DNA from: Mesodorylaimus sp. YZB2_4
Lineage: Eukaryota > Nematoda > Enoplea > Dorylaimida > Dorylaimidae
Direction of reading: 5' to 3'
Assembly: GCA_030248295.1 (NCBI GenBank)
Contig: JASANH010001155.1
Coordinates: forward strand, 1-64,000
Length of the DNA stretch: 64,000 bases
Shown here: piece by piece, positions 22,861 through 33,800 of the stretch
How the letters are laid out: each line of letters opens with the position of its first letter
Position numbering within the stretch: position 1 is the stretch's first letter
Program-made: the position numbers and the translations under genes
Notes under the pieces: generated by a model
Told to the model about the DNA's origin: nothing
What the model saw: only the letters and a program-made list of their open reading frames with translations
Databases searched by the model: none

Positions 22861-24539
22861 ACTTTGAGGACACGTGGGTTGGTAGTAGCGTTGATACAGT
22901 TTTGGAAATAAGATTCAGTTTCAGTTTTAGTTAACTGGATCTCAAAAGATTCAGTTACCGGAATTTAATGAATGATTCAGTTTTTCCTTATAAAGCATTT
23001 CGCATCTACATGTGAACACTTGACGACAACAATTGCCACTTTTCTTCAGTCAAATAACTGCTCTTCCGAATTCAAGACTTTAAACAGCTCACAAGGCGCA
23101 GTAAAGACCAAAGTTAACACCAGAGGGACCTTTACGAGCACAGCGATGCACGATCATGTCTCGACAGTCCAGCCACCAACAAATCCGCACACAGACCAAG
23201 TACCTGAACCTTGTAGCCGTTCTAATTCTAATGCCATAGCTCATGATTGTTATTTCTTTTGGTCCGAAAGAAAGCTCTGCGCAAAATATTTAGCTCGTTT
23301 GGGCAACTACTCAGCAGAGGTCAGCGGGCGAAGTCCTGCAAATTTTTGGAAACATTCTCGCTTCGTCGGGTATTTTGTGCAAAATAATTCAGAACCAGAA
23401 GCCTGGAAGACGGAACCAAAGCCCATACCTGAACTGGGGGTTAAGAAGAACCCTGCGAGTGTTTGTCATCTTTCTGTCGCCTCGCAACACACGAATTTAA
23501 GAAACCCGCAAGATTTTAGGAGCTGACCGCAGCTGACCAGCTGGCCATTAGGGCCAAATATTTTCAGTAGAGCCTTCTTCCACTCCAGAAACTTGTTGAT
23601 TATCGAACACGTGAGCATGTCAAGTTCAACTTACTGGTTGGCAAAGCTTTCTAAGATCAAAGAGAATGTTTGAAGATTAAAATGCTTGTAATAAAATGAT
23701 TGAAATTGAAGAAGCCCTTTTTCTTATACTGTAGGTGCTTTTATTTTATTTTAATCATACCGACTGCTTTTCAACTTGGACCTCGCCTAGCTTATAACTC
23801 TGTCACTCGGCGCTAGCCTGCGAGAAATGATGAGCCTTTCCCCCCCCCCCCCCCCCCCGGTTCAAATGGAACTCTGGAACTGCCACGAGGCAATAACCAG
23901 TGGTCAAGCGAAGACAAACAACTGAGTGGAAGTTTGGAGCCGAGGATTTTTGGAATCGGTCGGGGCACATCATCCTACGATATTTAAATTTATCGGCTCC
24001 TTGAGACAAGAGCAGAATTTAAACGAAACAAAAATTGAGCAGTACGTCGCTGGTCATCAACCTCCACCAGGACGCCGGCATTATCGAGAATGTGCGGAGC
24101 GAATTAATCGCATCGTTGCCGACTATGATAACAGAAATCGGATTGATTATTCAAGGGGTCTTGCTCATAACTACAATTTTTGAGATGAGTGAATTATGTA
24201 GTTTAATTGACAGTGCGTATTCGATTTTGATGCCAAATTGAATGTAATGTGTTTCATTTCGATTTCGCTTTTACGCTCGTGTATGTCTTCGACATAGCTT
24301 TGTACTTAAAAAGAATAACTGTTCGGTATTCACTTGCGCCCTTTTTGCCTGAGACGAATAATACTCATAATTTGCTATGTTGAAATTCTTTATTTGGCAA
24401 ACTTAATCAATTTTTCCATTCATTCAGAATCAATCTCAATGAGAAACAGAAACATTCCTGAGCGCTGCCAATTTCCTGTCGTTTATACTGTAAATTTTTT
24501 AATTCTAACCGAGAGGGGTGAAGGAGCTCCACACAGGCC
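22861..24539. other. Non-coding stretch with a chance-length open frame
   Basis: No recognised gene. A 184-codon open frame at 22972-23526 resembles nothing I know and has no splice-site or codon support. A run of 19 C is at 23840-23858. Confidence 0.4.
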
Positions 24540-25500
24540 GAAGAATGGCTGTTTAGAAAAGGCGAGGAAAAAAACTTGACTTACAAAATGAAACGATCAC
24601 TGCTGTTGGTTATTGTGATCTTCCACGCGCTTATTTCCACCAGTGGTTCCTTCCGTCGTAGCATGAAGGTATTTGGGATCCGGCGGCGGCATATTGTTTC
24701 CCGACACTTTAGGAATACTTTGTGTTGGAATACCACCTTCCTCGACTGGCGGAGAAGACGGGCCAGTGCTCGGACCACGCTTGTTTTGTCCGCTTCGCAT
24801 TGCTGCAGAAAAGTTTCTAGGCAAGGGTTCTTATTCGATAAAAGCATAAGTGAGGGGGGAATACAGCAGAGCCCGGGGAACGGCCGTTAGAAAAGGCGAG
24901 GAAAAAACTTGCCTTACAGACTGGAACCTTTATTACTGGCTTTGCTAAATATCGTTTCCGTTATTGTCCTGTTGTTTGCATGTGGTCCAGATTCAGCAGT
25001 TTCACATCATTCTCTGGGTTTTTTGGGCGGCGCATTCGGGATCTCGATTTCCTCGTCGCCAATTTGTGGTGGCGCCGCTCCAACCACTTTTGCCTCTTGA
25101 CCACCTTGCCTTCCATCTGCAAAATAAGGTCTGATAGGCAGAGGTTCTTACTAGATAAAAGCATAAAAGGCTGGGGAATTGCATTTTATAAAAAGCCAGA
25201 AAAAACTTACAACGGCACAATTGCCAGGGAACGGCTGTTTAGAAAAAGCGAAGGAAAAACTTGACTTACAAAATGAAACCCCTACTGCTCGCTTGGCTGG
25301 CTATCGTCTTGCATCTGGTCTGGACTCAGTGGTTCGAGGTCTTTCCCCAAAACTTTAGGGATCGTGGCGTTTGGTATTTCCTCGTCGCCCAATCGCTGAG
25401 GCTCCTCTTCAGTCGCCTTTTCGCGCTTGTTGACGTTGCTCTCCATCTGCGAAACAAGGTTTTATAGGCAGGGGTTCTTATTTGATAAATGCAGAACTCG
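24540..25500 (-). repeat. Three tandem units of about 330 bp with exon-like structure
   Basis: Units at about 24540-24870, 24895-25185 and 25230-25500 share a layout on the minus strand: 'agaacc.ctgcctat' then a TTTCGCAG/TTTTGCAG/TTCTGCAG acceptor-like site. In the last two units this is followed at once by ATG; in the first, two bases later. Each then has a short acidic/proline-rich frame of about 50-67 codons, a stop, and 'tttcattttgtaagtc' (donor-like). A 'ttctaaacag' acceptor-like site and a tiny segment follow. Readings include 'MESNVNKREKATEEEPQR..' (about 54 aa) and 'MRSGQNKRGPSTGPSSPP..' (about 67 aa); the middle unit is frameshifted. They may be tandem copies of a small gene or of alternative exons. 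Function unknown. Confidence 0.45.
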
Positions 25501-25547
25501 TGGAAAAATGCGATGTGGAAAGCCGTGTTTTCGTTAATTCCTTTATT

Positions 25548-25892
25548 TTCACTCAAAATATTGAAGAAAACTAGAATTCGGAAGGAGTGTCTGCAGTACG
25601 CACTTTTCGAATTTCCCGCCCGCGTGCCACTCATGACATAAGAGCGGGGTTGGCTGCTTACTCGGAAAATCGCCAGTTGATTCATGACTTTTTCACTATG
25701 TACATGTTTTCTACTTTTGTGCTAGAGTATGTCTTTCATGAGAAAAAAGAAAAGTTATGAATCAACTAGCGATTCCCAGAGTAACCAGCCATATTCGCTC
25801 TTATGTCATAAGCGGCACGCGGGCGGGAAATTTAAATGGTGTGTACTGCAAGCACTCCTTCCGAATTTGAGTTTCCTTCAATATCTCGGGTG
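25548..25892. mobile_element. Hairpin MITE with arms of about 150 bp
   Basis: The left half ('aattcggaaggagtg', 'gaatttcccgcccgcgtgcc', 'gttgattcatgactttt') is mirrored by the right half ('agttatgaatcaac', 'gcacgcgggcgggaaattta', 'cactccttccgaatt'). A relative lies at about 61070-61375. Confidence 0.85.
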
Positions 25893-26500
25893 AAATTCAA
25901 TGAATTTTGACATGGAAAAAACCATTTGAAACTTTTTTTCAAGGGCTAAAAATTAGGCTATTACTGATCAGCGCACCTGATCAACAGCTAAAGTTATTAA
26001 TCAGTTTTGGCTAAAATTGCCTCAATGGGGTTCAGTTATCCCACGTGTGCACAATAATCTATGGTCGTAGGGTGAAATTTCGAGCTGTTTTGTTATGTAG
26101 TGGCCCCAGGCTACTACTTCAGTGAAAAAACAGGGTTGGACTGTTTTATTAATTTGCCCATAATCGATTACGTGACTGATCACGGACGGTTTTTGGTGAA
26201 TATTTTCTGATTGGTTATAGCTAGGCTAATTTTTAAAAAAGTTTAAGATTCCTCAGAATGTAGCGGTCATTTCTGTATGTTTTAGAATTGTTCAAGACAT
26301 AAAGAAAAGCAAGTTATGATTTTTTGACAAAAAGTGACAACTGTTTACCTGCAGTGTGCTATATTTCCATGAATAAGCATTTTATTTAATCCCGCCAAGA
26401 CAATCAGTTCCGTGAGTAGTTTCGATAGAACACATGAAAAAGGGGTCAAAAACTTTGACTGGCCAGTCCTGGGTCGAGTCTCTCAGAAACCCTCTCGTAA
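25560..26500. repeat. Dispersed repeat of about 940 bp (inverted partner at 60431-61390)
   Basis: The hairpin element plus the 600 bp to its right recur in reverse complement at 60431-61390. Landmarks include 'cgtgactgatcacggacgg', 'tcagtgaaaaaacag' and 'gagtctctcagaaaccctctc'. Confidence 0.8.
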
Positions 26501-26657
26501 GAACTACGATTCCATTCGATTATGATCGCTTCTAAGGGTTCGTGGACCAGATTTGGTAAAGACAGCACAGAAGCTGGGGGACAAACAACCGGGGCTGGGC
26601 ACGCATTCAGGGGAAGCCATTTCAACAACTTACTTTTCGATAAATTATTCACTTCCG

Positions 26658-27070
26658 GTATTAGTGCGTTATGGCAACACCCCGCCGCCTAGGCAACACC
26701 ACGTGTGCATAATGGCAACACCCCCCGTTTCTGGGGGCAACACTCAGCGGTGCATTGTGGCAAAACTAGCACAAGTGCGTTCGAATTTTCTTTCGAAAGT
26801 CACCAAAAAAGACACAATCGAGAAAAAGCGAGCAGTCTGATCATTGCTTCGTTGAGGAAACCTTATTTACTCTAGTGCAGCACTGTTTTCTCGACCTTTC
26901 CATACAGAACCATTCTTGGATATACGGCCATTTGACCTGTGTTTGGCCTTTTCTCCCATTTGTCCATTGGGCCCTTGTTTCTACAGCCCCAACTCACTTG
27001 TCTTGGTGTTGCCACAATGCACACGTGGTGTTGCCTCGGTTGCGGGGTGTTGCCATAACGCACTAATACC
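26658..27070. mobile_element. Foldback element, inverted ends of about 70 bp
   Basis: The left end ('ggtattagtgcgttatggca', with 'ggcaacaccacgtgtgca') is repeated in reverse at about 27000-27068. There is no transposase inside, and 'ggcaacacc' recurs several times within each arm. Confidence 0.8.
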
Positions 27071-28265
27071 TTCACTTCCTTTTGGTTTCTCCTCATCTTC
27101 GACTGCGAGCTACATCGAGCCACTATCTGGAGAGGGATGAAACGTTTCCAGAAAATTCGTATTGGGCAACCTGGCTTCATTGACGATCTCCACATCATTG
27201 TTTGCATTCGCCATGTTTTTTAATTCTTTCCGGCTTTCTTTCGATTACTCGAACTCTGAAAAAGAGTTTTCTCAGGCAGGGACGGGGTCTCTATTTTGGA
27301 AACCAGGACTCCATTTCGCCTTACAAGAGCTTTCATTGCGAAATTCGCATCTTTTCAGATGAAAAGTTTTTTGACAAGACTAGATTTCTCAAAGAGATCG
27401 AGAAAATTTTGATTTCTCAAATGTGATCTTTTTAAGAAGAACGCTCATTTCAAATTTTTACAGACGTTTAGTGTGCCTAAAAAGTTTTTTGATTCAAAAA
27501 AACTAAAGGATAAGAACAGTTTTTTCGTAGAAATTTTATTCAGAAGGAAAAATATTCACTTTTTCTGTAGAAATACGTGAATATGAGTTAGCGAAACATT
27601 TTCTGGTTTGGAAAAACCGATTCGATCAAAATGAGTTTTTGATTCTGGAAAAACTGTCTCCATCAAAATCATCTATTTTCTGGAAAGCATGATTCAATGG
27701 AGCATATTTTTTAAATTTCCAAAGTGCGATTGACCTTTGCTTTCGTGAAAATTTTATGACAAAAAAATAAAAAGAAGCTTGCTTTTACATTTCAGCGTGT
27801 TGAAGCAGCTGAAAAACTATTGTTTTATTAAAAACAAAAGTTTTTCAGCACAAGGCTACTATTCATGGCAATCTCACAAAAACCCTACCAGTTTCAGCTG
27901 AGGAAAGTTTTATTATAAAATTTTGAATTAGTTGCGTGTTTGAAAAAAATGATCGAATCCTTCATTATTTTGATGGTAAATGGATATTTTTCGCGAGGAT
28001 TTCAATCATCCGCAATGAGCGCACCGCACCGCAAAAGTATGTAGCTTCGACCAATCAGAAGACACCACTTTTGGGTCGCGTAACGAAGTGCGGGAGCATT
28101 CGAAGCGGGAATCCAAAAATTCAAAAATTTTTGAAACAAATGAGAAAAACTTTTTTTTGTGCAGAGGATGGAGTCTGAAAACCAGAAAATGAAAAAATAT
28201 TACATTCACAAAACTAAACTTTTTTCAGTTTATTGATGGCACGACTGCACGACAAGAACATTGAA
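27071..28265. other. Non-coding stretch downstream of the third tetraspanin; promoter-like relic
   Basis: No gene seen. About 28010-28145 repeats the CCAAT-containing upstream module of the second tetraspanin, yet nothing tetraspanin-like follows it on the minus strand, suggesting a lost family member. Confidence 0.4.
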
Positions 28266-30409
28266 TCAAATGGAAGACTGGAAACTTGAGCGAGAGGAGC
28301 TAATCGAGGAACATAAGCAACACGCAGTGAGGACAGCCATGAATTCGAATTTTGCGCCAATCAGGAGAAGAGCGCCGATCACCACCACGACGATCATATA
28401 CGTGTAATAGAACGATTCACAACAGTCAGGAATTTTCTGCGAAGAAAACACTGTCACCTGCGTAAAATGACCCAGTGCCTCCTACCTTGGCGACCCAGTG
28501 TGTCCTCGTTTCGCAATCCTTGTTTATTTCCGCAGCTTCCTCGGTAAGACCCTTCTTGCAACCACAGCACTTGGTCACCTGCAAGAAAAAAGTCTTGTGT
28601 ACTCTGACGATTAGACAAGAAAAATTTGTCGTTGTTTATCAATTTTTATTTGGAACTTTGTGTAACACATTCCGCAAGACTCCAGCATTGCCTATCTTTT
28701 GTAGATGGCGCGTCATAAATTCAGTTTTCGAAGTTTGTGGCACATGCATTCAAACAACGTGTAAAATATAGTTTCAGATCAGACTTATTTGAAAGTATAT
28801 TAAACACATTCTTCTAGACTTGGTGGTCCCCAAGGTAATCTGAGCTACTTACGTTGCGAAATTTCTGGAAGAGGTTCACCATGGGTCCAAGTTTTTTCTC
28901 GTGCCTCTCCTCGCCTTCAATTTTCATACCAATTTGCATGTACACCGAGTTCTTGTACTGAAATTAAGAAGAGCATATTTCGATGAGGTGACCCCAATTA
29001 GTGTCACCGCTGCCAAGCCTGACGTCCTCTGCAACGACAACTGTGCGGGGTCGCTTATGGTCAGTCGCTCCCCCTGTCGCGCGACAAAATCGCGGATTTG
29101 CCGCTTTCAGGCCATTTTTCTACAAATTTTTAGCGATAACCAAAGTTGATGTCAGCGACAATTTCGTAGAGAAAAATGTGTTCTACCGACTGGTCATTTT
29201 TGATTCGCTTCAGCTGCTTTCAATAAATTTATAACAACTTTTTTTCATTTAAATCGCAAAAATTTATGATCTTCGATGAAAACTAAAAACGAAAACTCAA
29301 GCCTCGAAATTATATTCGCGTGATAGAGCTTTTTTTTTCTACGAAATTTTCACTGATATCAACTTCGGAAAATCGCGGTATCACGGAAAATTCCGAGAAA
29401 AATCGTTTGAAAGCGGTGACTCCTCGTTGGATCGAGCGGAGTCGCGGATTGGCCGCTTTCAGCCAATTTCTCTCAAGCTTTTTCGCAATAACCCAAGTTG
29501 ATGTCAGCGACAGTTTTGTAGAGAAAAATTTGCTCTATCAAGCGGACATAACTTCGAAGCTTAGCGTTCCTTTTTTAGTTTGTCATCAAAGATTTTTCAT
29601 AAATTTTTTCGATTCAAACTGAAAAGATTTGCTATAAACATAATAAAAGCAGTAAAAGCGAAACAAAGACAACCAGTCGATAAAGCATACTTTCCTGTAC
29701 AAAATTGTCGCTGAACTCAACTAAGATTATCACTAAAAATTTCGGGCAAAATTGGCCAGAAGCGGCGATGGCGATGCGATGGCAGGTTCGGCGTCTGCTT
29801 TTCACGCTAAGGGAGGCCCCGACTCCAACCCAGGGAGAACATCAAGTTACCCCGACTACCCTATGTAGTGCTTGGCTATGGAGGAACTACAGTATGACGA
29901 ATAATTGGGATGTGGAGCACACGTAGTAAAAAGTCGAACAGGATATACCGAAGGATGCAGTGCCCACAGGCACAATGCGCCCACAGCGATCTGGGCCCCC
30001 ATGGCCAGGGTGACGACGACGATGTAGGTGATCAGCAGGCATCGACTTTCCAAGCAGGCGCCCAGTACGCCCAAGATGGGGACGGCGGCAGCGACGAAGC
30101 AGGTGATGAAAGGGTAGGTGATGGTCAACTGAAGACGGGGCATGAACCAAGGCAGGGCAGGTGAGGGCAAGGGTATCACAAGGGCACTGACCTCCTCTTG
30201 CTTGTACTTGATCACACCGTATACGCCACCGCTAATCAAAACGCCCTAAAATGAATTAATTAGTGAATGCGATCGCCTTAGTGGGTCATAGCACCCCTAT
30301 TAACAAGCCCTGAACACGACACGCAGCCATTCTTATCTCCCTAAAAAGGGCAACTTACAGCGATGATTAGATTACTAATAATAATCGATACCCTGGCGCA
30401 GCAACACAT
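28266..30409 (-). CDS. Tetraspanin family protein (third)
   Basis: Six phase-0 exons: 30359-30409, 30192-30245, 29949-30128, 28853-28957, 28486-28578 and 28266-28436, total 217 aa. Exon 1 is 51 nt and exon 3 is 180 nt, as in both paralogues. Features: TM1 across exons 1-2 ('ISGGVYGVIKYKQEE'); TM2-TM3 with 'PILGVLGACLESRCLL'; large loop with CCG at residues 134-136 ('VTKCCGCK') and cysteines in 'NKDCET' and 'PDCCES'; TM4 followed by a serine-rich tail. It sits 435 bp downstream of CCT8 on the same strand, too far for a typical operon pair. GTCAGT at the exon 2 donor is the only non-GTAAG-like site I used besides GTATAT at exon 3. The pseudogene at 5941-6345 is its closest relative here. Confidence 0.9.
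29040..29780. repeat. Repeats in intron 3 of the third tetraspanin
   Basis: Two similar segments (about 29090-29185 and 29440-29565) share 'gccgctttcag', 'gttgatgtcagcgacag/aattt' and 'gtagagaaaaat'. Related text in both orientations occurs at about 63605-63900, marking a dispersed family. Confidence 0.6.
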
Positions 30410-30844
30410 CCTCGCTCCCAGCCACCGGCCTGGCCTTCTGGCGATATGGTTACAGCCGCTATTCCTAACCTACTTTACACTGTCACCATGGGCCACCCAG
30501 CGGCCTGTTCCTGCTTCCGTGCTGTTTGCTTCTGACCGCGACCACAGCTGCAAGAAACTGCTCTATTCCGTATCGACTTTTTTGGAATCCAGCGCCTACA
30601 CTGCTTTCATCATGGCCTTGCTGTTTTACCAAAACCTACGCACTCGGCACACTGCAGGTTCACAACATACTCGCCCTCTGACATCAATTGCAAGCCCTTA
30701 CATTCTTGCAGATCCCTCCCACCCCCTCCCTTATCTGGCCTCGCAGAACAGATGTTTACTATTCCAACGTCAACGTAACAACGAAACGACAAAAGCACTG
30801 CGGACTCGATTACGACTTCATCTTCCCTTCGCCTCCCGCATTGT
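30410..30844. promoter_or_regulatory. Gap between CCT8 and the third tetraspanin
   Basis: 435 bp, C/T-rich. It must hold the CCT8 3' end and the tetraspanin promoter. No defined motif could be assigned. Confidence 0.3.
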
Positions 30845-33800
30845 CTAATCATCATCTCCTTCATCCTGTCCCTTCGGTGGCCTCGTCTTCGGCCCTCCTG
30901 CCGGTTTGGCCATGATGATCTAAAACGAGTACTTTTCAGGAAGTGTGCCGACTAGAAAAAATACAGATCAGTCGCCCACGATAGCCTGCCCCCGCACCCC
31001 TCCTCCCACCCCACTCACCTGATCAATCTTCAAAACCGTCGTAGCCGCATTGGTGGCCAGCTTAAGAACCCAGTATTTCGTCAAGTATAGATCTGTAATA
31101 CCTGCAGCGACCGAGTCCAGAACACCACCAGTCTGAAACAGACAATGGCTCGATACCCAACCACCCCATGACTCGATCAGTAACTTACCTCAATGTCGAA
31201 TCCAGCAGATTTCTTCCCTTGTTGATGCTCGGCGTAAAGCTTCGATAGGATCTCCGTTGACTGCAAAAAAGCTCATTTCACTCTTTTCTGTTGAACATTT
31301 TTCAACGCCTACTCTTTTGTTCATGCCCTCTGCCGCGCTCGCGATTGCTAGACTCTATGTAATTTCTCATTTGTGCATTACCAGCCACAATCCACCTAGA
31401 GCTGCAGAGACCTTGTCTGAAACCATATTTTACCAACAATATAAATGTCATTTTCTATGACAAAACTCCCCATCCATCAACTCCTTCCCTTATTCCCAAG
31501 TCCCTTCCCCCCACCCCCCCAAAATCACTGCTCCTACCTTAGTTACGATGGCAGCGTAAAATATGGTTTCAGCTAGCCCTTTTTGTCCGAACACCCTTAC
31601 CTTGACACCAGCATTATCAGCCAATTGTTTTGGCAACGATTCCAAAGCCAACGAATACTTCTGGATAGCGTATTGCTCCAAGCCAGGACACACCTGAAAT
31701 CGTTCACCTTCATCAATTTTTTATATCCCCAACAAAAAACCACTCTTACTTCACCGTACGATTCGATTTGCCTGGCCAACTCGATTTCGACAGCTCCAGC
31801 GCCAGGCAGCAAACGATTATCCTGAAATATCAACCATATAGTGCCATTCTCCGAGTGACTGGACCCAATCCCTCACTAACACAGCGACCGTCAGCGACCA
31901 CGGCTCATGGACACAAGATCTCATCTGTTCAAAGCGCACTCATTCGTTTTAGATTAAAATATAGCAAATAGCAAGGCGCGAAAAATGATTTCCTCTGATT
32001 TCAAACGAAAACTTCGTTCTTTCTCCTGATTATTCTCGAACTGGTAAAGCACTACTAAACCTATTTCAAATGATTTACAACACGATTCCCCTCCCTTGAT
32101 TGATCTAATTGATCCGATTACAATTAAATGTTGTCTATAATCCTCGAAAAGAGCGGGAGATCGAAATCACATCATTCAACATTTCAAATTTTTCTTCAAT
32201 TTTAGTTCCAAAACTCCCATGCTCCCAGGTTTTACAAGCACTTTTCAGATTCCCTGATTTTTCCAGGTTTTTCAGCCTTCCATGAACTCTGTAGAAATAT
32301 GTGAAGCGAAAACTGTGCTTTTGCACTCGGCCAAGCCGCTATCATGAGAATCTCTAATCTGTCCCAGCTCCAAGCTACTTATGTGGTCCCTGATGATTTT
32401 GGAACTGTTAGGCTGACAGTTTGCGCGACTTAGTTTCTCGGCTGACAGAGGAGACACGACTGCCTTGGATTTAAACCAGGAGTCCCATGATAGGGAGCCT
32501 GATGGTATACAAGATAGTGCAGACCCTCCCCAGCCTGAAAGTGTCTTAGATACATTTGGTGCTTTTAAACTGCGCTGCCCGCCAGAAGACCCACCCTAAA
32601 TCTCAAATCTCAACCCTAATTTCCCTCTCTTACAGTCGCCTGGCTCAACCCCTTAGAAAATTTCATCAAAGCGTCAGACCCGCGTAACATTGCCTGGCCC
32701 CACTCCCAAACACAAGCCCCCTCGGTTCACACTTGACGAGGCGCCTGTCCTCAACCTTATAGCAGGGGTTCGAATTCCACTCATATTCAGCATTTTCCGC
32801 GGGAATTGCAGACCCACTGCCTCACCTTCGTCAAAGCCTTGACATTATTCACGGCGTCATCGATGGCTCGCTCAATATCATCCATCAAATTGTCCGACGA
32901 GCCTCTGACGATGATCGTAGATACTTGACTCCTATCACTATCTGAAACAATACCATTTTCCTCCCGCTCGAACCCCACGCCCCCCACATACCTTGCTGGA
33001 ATATGACCACTTCCGTTTCACCAATTTCCTCCAAAAACACATTACCGCAATGCCCGATTTCTTCCGTCGTCGGCACTGACTGAAAAACACACCAGTTAAA
33101 GACGAAATGCTCTCTAACATCCGTGTAATATCGCGGCCGCTCTTTTCTTTAGTGGGGGGGGGGGGTGGGTTTCGCGCCGCCCCAGTTCCCCAGGGACTTC
33201 CAAACCCATTTTTGCTAATAACTGGCCAGGAGTCCTGATATGATAAGCGGGGCCGTGAGGTGATCAGCTCTCATGGTGGCTTCCCTCTGTGAGTCTCCAC
33301 CAGCGGCACCTGCACACAAGGACATCCTTAGCCAGCACGCGTACCAGGATGATACTAGGCGGGAACGGAGGATCCGGGTCGCCCCGGTCCTTCTTATTTA
33401 ACGTCCGCCAATTGACGGCACCAAATGTGTCGCCCAGAGCCAGATGTGCAAGGCTAGTGGCTGAAGTGGTGCAGCAGTTCGGCATTCGTGTCTTCGTATT
33501 GCTTGGATAGCGAGCGGCAAAGGGTTCGATCCCTGCTCAAGGAGGTCACTTTGCGAACCATAAACCCTCGCTGACCTTGCACGACAGGCCATGGGTGACT
33601 CATCTGGTACCGTCGAGGTGCCCCAAGCGGAGAGATGGAGGCCAAAGGGTTAGACAGTCTCGGTTGTCCCATGGGGTTCAAAGAGCCCACCAGCCATTTT
33701 TCATGGAAGTCGGTGTGCAGTCCAGGATGCCCTCGCGTGGAGGTGCTCCTAGTGAAGACACGCAGAGGGACGCTGCTGTTTGTGCCAGTCCCCGCACAGC

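Noticed and set aside
22972..23526. 184-codon plus-strand open frame
   Set aside because: No signal peptide, domain, repeat or splice pattern, and composition like the surrounding non-coding DNA. Kept only as a remark in the stretch entry.
29856..30164. Plus-strand frame opposite the third tetraspanin
   Set aside because: Shadow of the TM2-TM3 exon on the other strand.
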